64,000 bases of DNA, taken from positions 4,960,001 through 5,024,000 of the forward strand of contig NW_025791658.1 of NCBI RefSeq assembly GCF_921293095.1, in the 5' to 3' direction. Position numbers and translations under genes: made by a program. Below are positions 31,568 to 42,651 of the stretch, piece after piece (the stretch's first letter is position 1; each line of letters begins with the position of its first letter). The stretch comes from Ischnura elegans. Taxonomy: Eukaryota > Arthropoda > Insecta > Odonata > Coenagrionidae. Below the pieces are notes generated by a model that worked only from the letters and a program-made list of their open reading frames with translations, did not search any database and was not told the DNA's origin.

Positions 31568-32063
31568 CAAGGCCGTAGCCATAAAATATTTTTGGGGAGG
31601 TTCATGGAATAGTAGACAAACATAAAATTACTTTTATACGATAAATAAAATAGCGTACACAGTTAAATATACATATTTATGATAAACCCTTAAAGGAAAA
31701 TATAAAAATATAATTACAAAATTGAATTTAGCCTTCTAGTTTTTTTTTTTGCAGCGACCAAATGAATTAACTCCTCGGTGTCGATGTCAATTCTGCGGTC
31801 CCTCAGGAGGCTCATTAGTCACTCACCTCTCTACTAATTCACAGCACTATTATTTCACACACTGCACCTACAATTACACATACAGCACCTACAAATTCAC
31901 TTATATAATTATTGACTTGAGTCACATTGGACTACTAGATGTCCCTGCGCCGCTATATAATATTGTCTTGTGAGCACCAAGCTAGCATAAAGTATCTATT
32001 TATTTATTTTTTCATCTCGGGGGGGATCAATCCCCCTCGATTCCCCCCCTGGCTACGGCCTTG
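31568..32063. mobile_element. H: hAT-like MITE, 496 bp, clean target duplication
   Basis: Perfect 14-bp inverted ends CAAGGCCGTAGCCA and TGGCTACGGCCTTG. The 8-bp target AAAACCAC occurs at 31560-31567 and 32064-32071. This is a textbook hAT signature. The interior is AT-rich with a G/C-rich segment near the right end. The ORF at 31749-31973 has no domain. Confidence 0.9.
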
Positions 32064-33050
32064 AAAACCACGCCAAAGGTTTTTGGGATCGCCTCACAAA
32101 GGAAGCTATAGAAATAAAGCTGGAGGGAAAGAACTTCAAATTATTTTCTGAATAACCCATCAGCAATACCTAAAAATTATTATCTCACCTGCCTCACATT
32201 TAAATTACAGTAAAATCTCTACGTAGTGAACCTCTTTACATCGTAAACCTCCACACTTCATGCCACCCCCACAGTCCCATCAGATTTACATGTAAATTTA
32301 TAGGCAAACCTCTTTGTAGTGAACCTCTTTATCTCGTAAAACCTCCACTTATCATACCAAGGAGAAACCGCCGAGATGGCCTAACTACCTCTGAAATCAC
32401 ACCGAGACAACTAGGGACCATTAATGCAGCCAAGATTACGTACGTGGAATGACATTTTCAGCGATAAATGATTCACACTTTTTTTTCTTATATACCTTAT
32501 TATGCAGTAATTTTCACGTTAATCATTAGTTGTGGCCATTTTGTTCCATATGAGAGCATACCTAACAGTAAATAAGAAAAGAGGCATCCAACTATCCTAA
32601 TCATTTTAAGTGACTGTTGAATTAAGAGAGCTCACATCGTTTTCTCTCGAACCATGGTAAAAATCACATGATAGCACTCGCTTACTGTAATTATTGAATA
32701 ATAAATACATGTTCACCAATGCATGCATGTTTCTTTAAACACATAAATATAATAGTTAAAAAAGACAGTAGTGCCTTTCATTTCCAAAGGACATGAAAAA
32801 ATTGTGCCCATCACTGAAACCTCTCTATAGTGAACCTCCATACATCAAATTGCCCAAATTTTGGTCCCCTCCATTACGATGTAAAGAGGTTTTACAGTAT
32901 TAAAGTTCATCGAGTTCAAAAACCACGCCTAAGGTTTTTGGGATCGCGTCATGAAGGAAGCTACAGAAATAAAGCTGGAGGGAAATAACTTCAAATTACA
33001 TTCTGAATACTCCAACAGCAATACCTCACATTCAAAATACTTTCTTCTGC
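32064..33050 (+). repeat. Direct duplication flanking F4
   Basis: About 140 bp at 32064-32200 (AAAACCACGCCAAAGG, TTTTTGGGATCGC, AATAAAGCTGGAGGGAAA) repeats at about 32905-33045 with roughly 10-15% difference. F4 sits between them, and H interrupts the left unit upstream. It is an old tandem duplication in the ZAD intron. Confidence 0.7.
32208..32897 (+). mobile_element. F4: complete F-family MITE
   Basis: TA then CAGTAAAATCTCTACGTAG at left, and GATGTAAAGAGGTTTTACAG then TA at right. Uninterrupted, so it serves as reference for the insertions in F2. Confidence 0.9.
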
Positions 33051-33110
33051 TAACCTGCTATATCAGTACAAAAGATTTATTTGGAAAATATATATTCATT
33101 CAACCTTCAA

Positions 33111-33260
33111 CTCTTTCGGAATGGTAGAGTTTTCGCCTCAGCATTACTGCAGAGCCCAAAGAGGCTAATTCAGTCCCCTCCACACAGAGCCATTTCGTGG
33201 GACATTCGTTGAGAAGGGTCGTTTGAGTGGCGTAGCAGAGCAGTAAACCCGATAAGTGGA
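33111..33260 (+). mobile_element. Z-family left-end fragment
   Basis: TAGAGTTTTCGCCTCAGC, ACTGCAGAGCCCAAAGAGGC and GGGACATTCGTTGAGAAG resemble the first 150 bp of Z at 47247 onward. Diverged, with no TTAA boundary preserved. Confidence 0.5.
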
Positions 33261-33475
33261 ACTTAAATCATCACTGGGTCATTCCATGTCAGTTCATCCA
33301 GGCATGACACCCATCGACTCGGATTTAGATGAAATCTGGCAATTTTCATCCTTCCATGTAAGAATGAAACAGTGTAAAATATTTCTTGGCTGTCTCTAAT
33401 ATTTTTTTTTAGGGCCATTTAAAGTTTGGGTCAAACTGCAGCTTTTCAATGAATGCGGTCTCCAGCAGGGCTATT

Positions 33476-35331
33476 CTACTAAATGGGGCCATGCGTATGG
33501 CTGGCCGTAAGTTTCTTATGGCCTGACCCGAAATTACGGCCTATACCGATTCCACTCTCGAGGGGCCATATCGTATGGCCCGGCCAAAAGTCATTAACGC
33601 CCTTTCTGCAGGCGAGTATGAGAATTATAATTGGTACTATAAGTTGGGTTAACTTTTTTTAACCCTTTCACTGATGTGGACGTACCTAGTACGTCCGCAC
33701 GGCAGACTGCTGTGGACGTACTTTTTCTTCCTCCCTACCATGCGGTCAGCACTTTTGCCAAAGCACTTCGAAGGGTCGCTAATCCGCGACCCTATCCTCG
33801 ACCAGCTCACCCATGCAGGACCGTCTCCTCGACCCTACGAGCAGGCAGCCTACCTCCCGAAAAGTGACCTCTCCGACTGCAAGTTGAAAATCAATCACTC
33901 AATCCGATCATCAAAGAATGATTGTTTTCATCGCACTCCCGCCAATCATACAATCAAGTACGTCTTTGAACCGTGTTCCTGCGATGAAAAATAACGATTT
34001 TGTTAACTTTGCTAAAATGGCCATTTTTCCGGTTGTCCGCAGCCACGTTTCCAGAAAAGTTAACAAAATCGTTATTTTTCATCGCAGAAACACGGTTCAA
34101 AGACGTGCTTGATTGCTTGATTGGCGGGAGTGCGATGAAAACAATTATTTTTTGATGATCAGATTGAGTGATTGAATTTGAAATCGCAGTCAGAGTGGCC
34201 ACTTTTCGGGAGGTAGGCTGGTAGGGTCGAAGAGACGGTCCTTCGTGGGTGAGCTCGTCGAGGATAGGGCCGCAGATTAGCGACCCTTCAGAGTGTGTAC
34301 CACACCCATCCTGGAAGTACCTGCTCCATGGGCCCACGAAACGCATTTTAACCTTTTCGCCGCATGTGAGGAGTAGGTTTTCGGAGATTGAACAGCAGCG
34401 AAAGGGTTAAACACTAGTCATTTTTTGAGAGGGAAGTTTGTTCCAACGTGGATACAAAATTAATTATATGTTCCTTAACTGAAATGGACTCTTAATAAAG
34501 GATAAATTTGGATTTTCAATAAACTCTGATCTGGCGGCAGATGCTGGAGATCTTTAAAAAAAGTGAAGAGCGCAAATCACGGACGTGAAGAAGCAGAAGA
34601 TTACCTTACTGCCAAAAAAATGTGTTGCATTATGTTTCTTAGATATACTCCCTCATGAACCGTAATGCTACGAGAATCTTAAAATATAAAACATTTAATA
34701 GCAGATATTTCAAGCTACCTACAGCTTTTCGAAACAAGTAAGAAATCTGCTAGCAAATGTAGCACAGAAAGCAAATAAAAGCCCGTTCCTCCGTTCACTT
34801 TAACAGAGCATCCATTAAAAAAGTATTTCTAACTGTTTAACTACAAGCGAACTTTTAGTTCATGCACTATATATATTTACGAATTAAGTAACAACTTCTT
34901 TTGACGCGCGGAAAGATTTAATGAAAATATCCATCATCGTATGCGAACGGATTACACGTATCCCGTATACGATCCTTCTTTCCCGATGAAATCGGCGTCT
35001 TTATTTTAAATATCAAGCCAATGCCCGTTGAATCCGTATAAGTGCTCCCCCGCAATATTCATATATTTCTTGAAACAATCGCTATATAATCGACGACACT
35101 CCGTAAATTTCTTCTATAACTCCGTAGGCGAGCAATGTTATTTCGTATGGCCCGAGTTATGACCGCCTCCTAGGCAGGCCTTAGTATTACGGCCTTTGGG
35201 CCATCGCTACCGCCCGACTTATGGCCTTTCGCTCAGAGTAGAATCGCTCGAAGCCATACGCATGTCTCGAGGCCGTAGTTATGGTCGATTTCGACTTATG
35301 GCCCAGCCATACGATTAGTGGAATAACCCTG
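33476..35331. mobile_element. W: 1.86-kb TIR element with GCCATA-type arrays, hosting M1
   Basis: Left end CAGGGCTATTCTACTAA and right end TTAGTGGAATAACCCTG are inverted with two mismatches. Next to each end lies a run of TATGGC/GCCATA/GGCCGTA words in both orientations (about 33496-33600 and 35130-35320). M1 is inserted at 33663-34406, and the remainder is AT-rich. No transposase frame and no clear target duplication beyond a shared CAG. Confidence 0.7.
33663..34406. mobile_element. M1: fold-back element with TTAA target
   Basis: TTAA at 33659-33662 and 34407-34410, with ends CCCTTTCACTG and CAGCGAAAGGG. Inner arms of about 240 bp (about 33769-34014 and 34052-34289) are near-perfect reverse complements around a ~40-nt loop holding AAAATGGCCATTTT. 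The outer ~100 bp on each side are different. The TTAA and CCCTTT end point to a piggyBac-type origin. ORFs on both strands are products of the symmetry. Confidence 0.85.
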
Positions 35332-36741
35332 CAGAGGCACTTGTACCTCCAGAGGGAAATAATTTGTCTCAGCCATAGTTTTCATCCGATTCTTATGAAA
35401 ATTTGCAGTTTTACTATAGAAGTCATGAGGATTCCAAAAACTAATTGAAAAATATCCCAAGGGATATTGGAAATTCTCTAAACTCGTATGTTTCACAAGA
35501 TTTTAGAAAATTTTGCGTCAAAAACATGGTTCTATTAAACATCAAATTTTGACCTGAGGCAATATCTGAATCAAGCTACATTATTTTTTTAAATATTCCT
35601 TAACGTATGACCCACCACCATTAAAAATAAAATTCATGGCTTTATGCTAGCTTAGTTGTTAAAAAAAAATTATATTAAAAAATCCCTTTTCACAACTCTG
35701 GCAGTCAGTGTTGGGTCCTCCTTGAAGTATGATGAAATGCTTGTGTTAACTGTTTCCTATATCTAAGGAAATAATATTATAAATACACAAGGAGAAGGGG
35801 AAGAGTTAAAAGCCCATTGGAAAAGAAATAGGGTAGTTGTGCAATCTATTTGTAATAATGTCCGATTGTAAATTTGGCCCAATTAATCTTCTTTTATGAT
35901 GTTTTGAATACAAACGTGTAAAAGTTATTTTGCACGAGTTATTTCATAATTAAGTGTGTTTCTATACCCTAAGGTAACACTAAACAAAAAAAATAGAAGG
36001 TGAGAAGTGTTACACTACCTTTTCTTTAACTTTGGGACTTATTGTATACAACAACTTGAATATTACTTCAACATGTTTATTCTGATCAGAATCTTATGTT
36101 CAGGTGAAAAAAAATTTTGCAAACCTGAATTTTGAAACTATATTTTTGCCTTTATACATCACTAAAACCACATAATAAAAATATTGGAATAGATAAAACA
36201 TATTTCAGACAAAACTGAGAATTTAGGCAGACATTTATGGGTTACACAATTCCCGAGTTCTCTGAAGTACTCTTATTCTCAGAATTTCTTAAGAATTCAC
36301 TAGAAATTCCAGGTGAAAGAAATATATTGTAAAGATTGCCTTTGCGTTAAAATATACACAACTAAATAATAAATTCCCAATTATTCAAAGAATGCCAAAA
36401 TTGGAGCGTTAAGAATAATAAAATTATGATATTCTCAGGAGTTTAACTTAGTACCAAGATTCATGAAGAGAAAATAAATGTGAATAATGAAAATGAATCA
36501 CAAGCAATGAATATAGGCTTCTCATTAAAAAAGTAAAATGACCAATTTAGAAAGAAATATTCACAGATATCTCTTTGGTATATTGAATGAACACATACAG
36601 AAGACGGAAATTACCTTTACATAAAATACGTGAAATTAATGCCAACCGAATTAATGACAGCAAATTTCACAAACGACAAGTGAGTAATCAATAGAAATAT
36701 CAAAATATAGAATATAGGGTAATTTTTTAGTTGTCAATTAC
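35332..36741. other. ZAD gene intron 2, AT-rich
   Basis: About 1.4 kb of AT-rich intronic sequence with no ORF over 66 codons and no repeat recognised. Confidence 0.5.
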
Positions 36742-36906
36742 CAAAATAGCATCCACAAGGTTTTCCCCCGAAGACTTATCATTTCTATTCAACGACTCCA
36801 AGAGTTTAAAATTTTTGACGGCTTGCTTCTTATAATCATGAAAATCCTGAAGCTTAGCCATGCAGCCGGTGCAAACCATCCATGGAATCCGTTCATCTTT
36901 GCACAC
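36742..36906 (-). CDS. ZAD gene, exon 2 (second half of ZAD domain)
   Basis: Acceptor AATTTTTTAG precedes GTG TGC AAA at 36906. The donor GTAATTG follows TTG at 36742. The 165-bp exon is phase 0 at both ends. The peptide VCKDERIPWMVCTGCMAKLQ then DFHDYKKQAVKNFKLLESLN supplies the second CxxC pair and the terminal helix of ZAD. With exon 1 this gives a complete CxxC...CxxC ZAD domain of usual length (about 75 residues). It is too short for most gene finders. Confidence 0.85.
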
Positions 36907-37049
36907 CTAAAAAATTTTAATAAAACAATCTCATCAACCAATATTTACGATTATTGAGGAAATTCGTCCGAAATTCATCCTCTGAAACACAATCTCAAAT
37001 CAAACAAAACGTTCAGTAACAGGGTATCACCACACGATGTAGGACTCAC

Positions 37050-37178
37050 CTTCAAATTTAAAAATTCCTCTATTATATCTCCAATGCCGGAATTCTTGGC
37101 GTTTTCAAAAACACTCAAGATACTTCCTTCCAACGTTAAGCAGAGTCTGCAAACGCGACGCCCTCCTGACAATTCCAT
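37050..37178 (-). CDS. ZAD zinc-finger protein, exon 1
   Basis: MELSGGRRVCRLCLTLEGSI carries the first CxxC of a ZAD domain at residues 10-13, followed by LSVFENAKNSGIGDIIEEFL. The donor GTGAGTCC follows the AAG codon at 37050, phase 0. I chose the ATG at 37178 because ZAD usually starts within about 10-15 residues of the N-terminus. The frame is open to an ATG at 37232, so a longer start is possible. The protein is probably a nuclear factor that dimerises through ZAD. No C2H2 finger exon was found downstream within the window. Confidence 0.8.
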
Positions 37179-37465
37179 AATGGCAGCAGTTTCAAGCCAA
37201 CGCGTATTTTTCACACACCGACCTAATGCCAAACAAACTGAATTTTGCTAAACGCCACGATAACAATCTCATATGTTACCACCAAAATCTTTAAGTATCA
37301 CGTATTCAACACCTACGTATTGTCTATCAACCAAACAATGAAGAGCCGAGTAGGAGCACAATCAAAACATTATAACTACTCGCAAATATCCACGCAAATA
37401 TAAATTTTTTTAGTAACCGGTCGACACAACAAAAAAATAACGTTATTCTTTTTTATTCGGCGTAG

Positions 37466-37483
37466 CCAATGGGATGGGCCAAT
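37466..37483. promoter_or_regulatory. Two CCAAT pentamers upstream of ZAD gene
   Basis: CCAAT at 37466-37470 and 37479-37483, about 290 bp upstream of the chosen ATG. They read as ATTGG on the gene's strand. The spacing is plausible for a promoter, but there is no other promoter evidence. Confidence 0.25.
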
Positions 37484-37489
37484 GGGTGG

Positions 37490-38467
37490 AAAGCGCCTAT
37501 CTAAGCATTTTTTGAATTGTCGAAAGGCATTTCACCTTCAAAACAACATTTAACGCAAGATACGTGTTCAAGGCAATTCCTTGAGTTCAACAAGATGGCT
37601 ATTTACCCGCTAATTAGAGCGTTTGGAGAGAAATAGAAGTGGAGATATTCTCATCTCAGTTGGTAGATAAGTGTAGGGCGGTAACTAGGAGTTTAGTTAG
37701 CTTGGTCAGGGGGGCCAAAGATCAGTTTGCCCCCCTCTTCCTCGCCCTACCACTAATAATACATCCGTAAGATATTTTTTGAGACATGGCATGGCCACCT
37801 TTAATACTTTATTTGAATACAATTTTAATGAGTATTAAATAAGGCCATGGGCGCACGGCCGTTGAAATTACACATTGCGTGTTTGTAATTTAGCAGTTTT
37901 ATGAATATTATCGTTAAATAATGTAATAATAAAAATTAGCTTTTAAAATTTTGCCATCCGGGCGTGGCACGTGCCCTCTCAGCCCCGCCCTGTAGTTCTG
38001 GGCGTGGACATGTGTCTCATCTTAAGTTATAGTTATTCTACAATGCACACAGCCACTTTTTGACTTGTTACCATGGAAGAAGAGTTTAAGTTGTTACCCT
38101 TACTTTCCGAAATTCGCGTGGTGATTATGACGACATTAGGTCATTCCTCTCGTTGAATACGAGGGCTTCGATTTTTTTTTTTTTTTTGAGGAGCAACTTA
38201 TTTTATGGAGAAGTGAATTTGATTTCTCTACTTAAACATGAAAATTGATCTTTAAAAAAATTAGAAATTAAACCTGTTCGTATGCAACATTGATAGATGT
38301 CAAGGGTATTACGATAAATTTTCCAAGACAAAGGAGCACTCTAAAATCTATCACGAGCGTTTCTACGCGTCACTGTTACACCCAGTTTACGCCTGACCGT
38401 TACACCCAGTTTTTGTTCATATATTTCCCTTTTGACTTAATACAAATCAATGTAGGAAATTTCTGGA
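37490..38467. other. Unassigned sequence
   Basis: Includes a G/C-rich patch near 37675-37745 (AGGGCGGTAACTAGGAG and GCCCCCCTCTTCC) that may be a decayed hAT-like end, and a T16 run near 38172. No gene. Confidence 0.35.
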
Positions 38468-38586
38468 CCCCTATGAAAAAATTGTATAAACCTGTTTCAA
38501 AATTTTATACAATTTATACAATACCATGGTAATTGTATAAATTGTATAAAATTTTGAAACAGGTTTATACAATTTTTTCATAGGGG
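38468..38586. repeat. Near-perfect palindrome, 55-bp arms
   Basis: Arms 38468-38522 and 38532-38586 are perfect complements around the 9-nt centre ACCATGGTA. The left arm begins CCCCTATGAAAAAATTGTAT. ORFs on both strands encode the same peptide segment (KLYKPVSKFYTIYTI) because of the symmetry. Confidence 0.9.
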
Positions 38587-38589
38587 GAG

Positions 38590-38895
38590 GATTCCGCCCA
38601 AAATAAGTTAGTGAAAGTATACACTGGCTTTGGTACCGCCCTGTGACCCTAGTAGAACCGGAGATTTTAAACTTCAAAGTCGTCGTTACTGACTGACAAA
38701 AATGCAACTCCGTTTTTAGGCATTGTCACATTTCTTATGATTGCTCTGAAATCATGCGAGATAAAGAAAATCCACGGAATACGTAAAAAAAAAAGGTTCT
38801 AGGTGTTGCCCAAACGTATGCGAAATCTTGAATTTGCGTAAGTAATGGTAATTCCTCTCTTTGGTCATAAAAATGGAGTGTCACTGACTGACGGG
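38590..38895. other. No recognisable feature
   Basis: Spacer up to A11. Nothing is assigned. Confidence 0.4.
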
Positions 38896-39340
38896 AATAG
38901 GGTAGTTTCCTTCACCAAAGAAAATGAAATGCATTGATTGCTATTCGTTACCCAGCATTAGTGTATTCTTAATATACAAATTATTTGGTTTTAGAAATCC
39001 CGGTTTAGACGAATGGCTATGATCAATTTTAACCTCATTTGAAAAAGGCCAGATTGGCGCCCATGCGATGCCACTCCACGTGACGTCACAGGGACCTAGT
39101 TTCTATACAAGTAGATAGGAATTTTACATCTTCTGAGATTACCAATGCATGCATGAGGCACAGAGCTCAGGGAAAGATGTCTTAATAATCACCTATTAAA
39201 ACTGGCTAAGGTCGGAAAGTTTTCTTCGTTTAATAGGGTATTAATAATCCATATTTAAGCCAAGTGCTACCCGCTAGTAGGGTACTCTGCTACCTGCTAG
39301 CAGCCTGCGTGGTATCAGCGCTCAAAGCCTCACCAGATGT
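38896..39340 (+). mobile_element. A-family copy A11, 3'-truncated
   Basis: Standard left end AATAGGGTAGTTTCCTTCAC through the CACGTGACGTCA composite and landmark word. Breaks off after AGCCTCACC. Confidence 0.85.
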
Positions 39341-39671
39341 AACTTATAAAAATTCACGAGCTAAGGTTTTGGTGGTACCATGTTCCGGTTAACGTCAACC
39401 AGACGTTATAAAACCAGCCCAAAGAATCCCTTGTGTCTGTGTCCTTCCCCAGAAAAAATGTAGGAAATTGATTTAGATGCTCCTCTGGCTCTTAAAAAAC
39501 TAGATAAAAGTCAATAAAAAAAAGCAATTTTTTAAGAAAAAATACTATAAAAAGTGAAAAATTTCATTTCTTACAAAATTTAATAACACAAATCTTAAGA
39601 AAATCTAAAATAAGCTTTTCGAATAACGAAAGCTCAGCCACAAACATGATCAATGGCTATGATCCTGATGA
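39341..39671. other. No recognisable feature
   Basis: AT-rich spacer between A11 and A12. Confidence 0.4.
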
Positions 39672-40401
39672 TGATAATGGCTATTAACCTCATTTGAAAA
39701 AGGCCAGATTGGCGCCCATGCGATGCCACTCCACGGGACGTCACAGGGACCTTTCGTTCTGTACGATAGGAGTTTTACATCGTTATCCACCATTAGTGTA
39801 TTCATAATATACAAATTATTTCGTTTTAGAAATGCCGGTTTAGACGAATGGCAATGGTCCATTTTTATCCTCATTTGAAAAAGGCCAGATTGGTGCCCAT
39901 GCGATACCACTCCACGTGACGTCACGAGGACCTAGTTTCTATACGAGTAGATAGGAGTTTTACATCGTCTGAGATTACCAATGCATGCATGAGGCACAGA
40001 GCTCAGGGAAACATGTCTTAATAAACACCTATTAAAACTGCCTATGGTCGGAAAGTTTTCCTTCGTTTGATAAGGTATTAATAATCCTTATTTAAGCCAA
40101 GTGCTACTTGCCAGCAGGGTACTCAGCTACCCGCTAGCAGCCTGCGTCGTATCGGCGCTAAGCCTCGCCTCAAGGTCACCTCACAGGGTGGCAGCGGGAA
40201 CCAGAAATAAGTCTCACGGAGAGATTTCCTGGCATTCATACTTACGCGTCGTGTTTTCGCGCGCTTGAAATTTTTCACTTTTCATTTAATCCCGAAAAAT
40301 AGATATAGTCATTTAAAAATCTAAAAGCGTGAAATACGTACTCCAGGAGTAATAATCTTTCGATTTAGGCAATAAAAAAATAATAGGAAACCGCCCTATT
40401 G
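39672..40401 (+). mobile_element. A-family copy A12 with internal rearrangement
   Basis: 39672-39783 is the middle-left part of the element (AACCTCATTTGAAAAAGGCC to TTTTACATCG). Sequence that should lie upstream (ATCCACCATTAGTGTATTCA) then follows from 39784, and the copy runs complete to GGAAACCGCCCTATT. The segment holding GCCACTCCACG therefore occurs twice. Confidence 0.85.
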
Positions 40402-40621
40402 TGTAGACGTTAACATTCAAGCTTAATATGTGGAGCACAAGCTTGGTTCATCAACAGTACTTAAAGAATAACAATTATTGCAAAGGATTAGTACAAATAG
40501 TTTAAACTTTCAGCTGCGCATTCATATCATCCATTTATTTCAACACTTTGTGTGCGAGGAAAACATCCTCAATGTGGGCTCCCCGATCAATTCTTGAATT
40601 TTTTTCAAACTTGTGTTAACC
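40402..40621. other. No recognisable feature
   Basis: Short AT-rich spacer. Confidence 0.4.
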
Positions 40622-41113
40622 TTGAGTTGCCACAGATATATAAACGTCTGAGATTACCAATGCATGCATGAGGCGCAGAGCTCAGGGAAACATCTCTCAA
40701 TAATCACTTATTAAAACTGGCTAAGGTCGGAAAGTTTTCTTCATTTGATAAGGTATTAATAATCCTTATTTAAGCCAAGTGCTACCAGCCAGCAGGGTAC
40801 TCTGCAACCTACTAGCAGCCTGCATCATAGCGGCGCTCATAGCCTCACCCCAAGGCAAGGTCAGTAAAACTCTTTTACTGACCTTGCCCAAGGTCACCGC
40901 ATAAGGCAACAGCCGGAACCAGAATGACGTCACACAGGCTTATCCCAGCATTCATACTTAGCCGTCTCGTTTTCACACTCTTGAACATTTTCACTCTTCA
41001 TGCAATCGAGAATAATAGATATCGTCATTTAAAAACAAAGAAGTATGAAATATGTACTCCAGGAGTAATCTTCTTTCGGTTTACGCAATAAAAAATATGA
41101 AACCACCTATTGT
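40622..41113 (+). mobile_element. A-family copy A13, variant left end
   Basis: Shares GTTGCCACAGATATATAAAC, then CGTCTGAG, with A14 in place of the usual left 200 bp, then follows family A to ATGAAACCACCTATT. A perfect 16-bp hairpin (40854-40869 with 40873-40888, loop CTC) is built from a duplicated GGCAAGGTCAGTAAAA inside it. Confidence 0.8.
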
Positions 41114-41194
41114 CATCCATGCTAAAAAAACCACTGAGGAATGGGACTACCACGAATATTATAATCTTCATATATTTAAAAAATAAACGAAAAT
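41114..41194. other. Spacer
   Basis: Short AT-rich spacer before the Helitron remnant. Confidence 0.3.
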
Positions 41195-42290
41195 CATGTT
41201 AGTTACACTATATTATAACTCGAGAATGGCTCAACCGATTTGAATTATGTTTTGTTCCTTGGATTCGTCTCTGCCCCGAATAACAGAATAACCACTAAAA
41301 ATGGTGGAAGTTTACGAAAAAATGCGTGTTGATCTTTAAGGGTATATTTTAGGAGTTGGTAACACTGCAACGGCTGTTAAGTCGATCAAAACTACTAATT
41401 AAATTATTTGTTTAGTTTTTACCACTTTAATGACTGAGATTCGTAACAATATAGCATTTCAAATGTTAAATACATATATTAAAAATATTGAAATTGTATT
41501 TGAAAAATTAAACTGAAGCTAATTATCCTAAGCCCGTCTTGAGTTGACACTTCACTACCAGTAAGGATTTTAAACAAATCTCCAAGCAATTGTTGACTAT
41601 CAGTAATGTCCGTGTTCCTGTTGACGAATGACTCAGAATTTTTATAAATTCGTTTCATCCAAAGGTGAGCTGATCAACAAATTGTCCCCAAAGATGATTG
41701 ATCACCATAAAAATCACAACTTGAGCGAGAAATTTTACAAACAAACAAAGAACAAAGGTCTCGAACAAAGATGTGGATGACTCAAACTAGGAAAATCAGA
41801 ATCATTCAAATCTTGCATTCATTCAAATCTATTTTCTGTGTAACAAACAAAGACGAATTCACCAAATATATATGTGAATTTTGAAGTCCTTGGATGTGCC
41901 TGTCTTGCCATGACACAATTTACAGCTAAATGTAGGCTCGGTGTTCATGATGCTACGAAACCTAAACCAACCACAACTATGCAATGGAACGTGTTCAATG
42001 ATAAAAAAAAAGTGATAATGAATGTGATTCACACGACTATACATACTCATGGGAAATTTCAAAGATTTTCTCATTCCGAGGATTCCATGATCAAAACTCA
42101 TACACCCTTTTGAGCTTCAATGTACATATTCAATATCCAATTCGTGTTGCATTTGTGGTGACGATTAACAAATCACGAGGTCAACCTTTCAGTGCTTGTG
42201 ATATTTGTGCTCATGAAAACCCATGATTTGTCAGTCAATCACATGTGGTACGTTCACGAGTTAATAAGCCATCCACTTTATTTCTTTCTT
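41195..42290 (+). pseudogene. Helitron remnant with helicase C-terminal fragment
   Basis: 42131-42283 encodes QYPIRVAFVVTINKSRGQPF, then SACDICAHENP, an in-frame TGA, and VVRSRVNKPSTLF. These match the last helicase motifs of Helitron Rep/Hel proteins (the TINKSQGQ and SR...LF region of Pif1-like helicases). Upstream, AACTCGAGAATGGCTCAACC (about 41218) resembles sequence common in Helitron non-coding ends. The Rep domain and most of the helicase are absent. The opposing ORFs at 41859-42113 have no recognised domain. Confidence 0.55.
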
Positions 42291-42651
42291 CGCTATATAT
42301 ATTTCACTTCATCTGCTTTATCTAGCACCTTATATCAAACAAAAACTGCTGTATATTAGAAGGCGCTTGACTCAAGAGATTAAACCTGAATATGTAGGGT
42401 ACACCGTGGTATATTTATGGATGGGGCACGTTTAGACAGTGCACTTTTTCCAACTAAGTTTTTATTGCTGGCACTCCAGAAGTCATTACATATTAATGCT
42501 TCTCCCTAAGGGCTATTTGAGAAAAGATTTTGAGCATCAGTCAAGTGTCAGTATAGCATTACGTAAACTTTCCACACAAAGGGGACAAGTTTACGCAGCA
42601 GACTTGGACCTAAAAAACATTGCTTTATGGTTAAAAACATAAATAGCCAAC
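42291..42651. other. Unassigned sequence
   Basis: Contains an ORF at 42439-42642 without recognisable domain. No repeat assigned. Confidence 0.35.

Noticed and set aside
33674-34346. Opposed ORFs of 106 and 130 codons as a gene pair
   Set aside because: They lie in the two arms of fold-back element M1 and mirror each other because the arms are reverse complements.
38290-38707. ORFs sharing the peptide KLYKPVSKFYTIYTI on opposite strands
   Set aside because: This is a direct consequence of the 38468-38586 palindrome.
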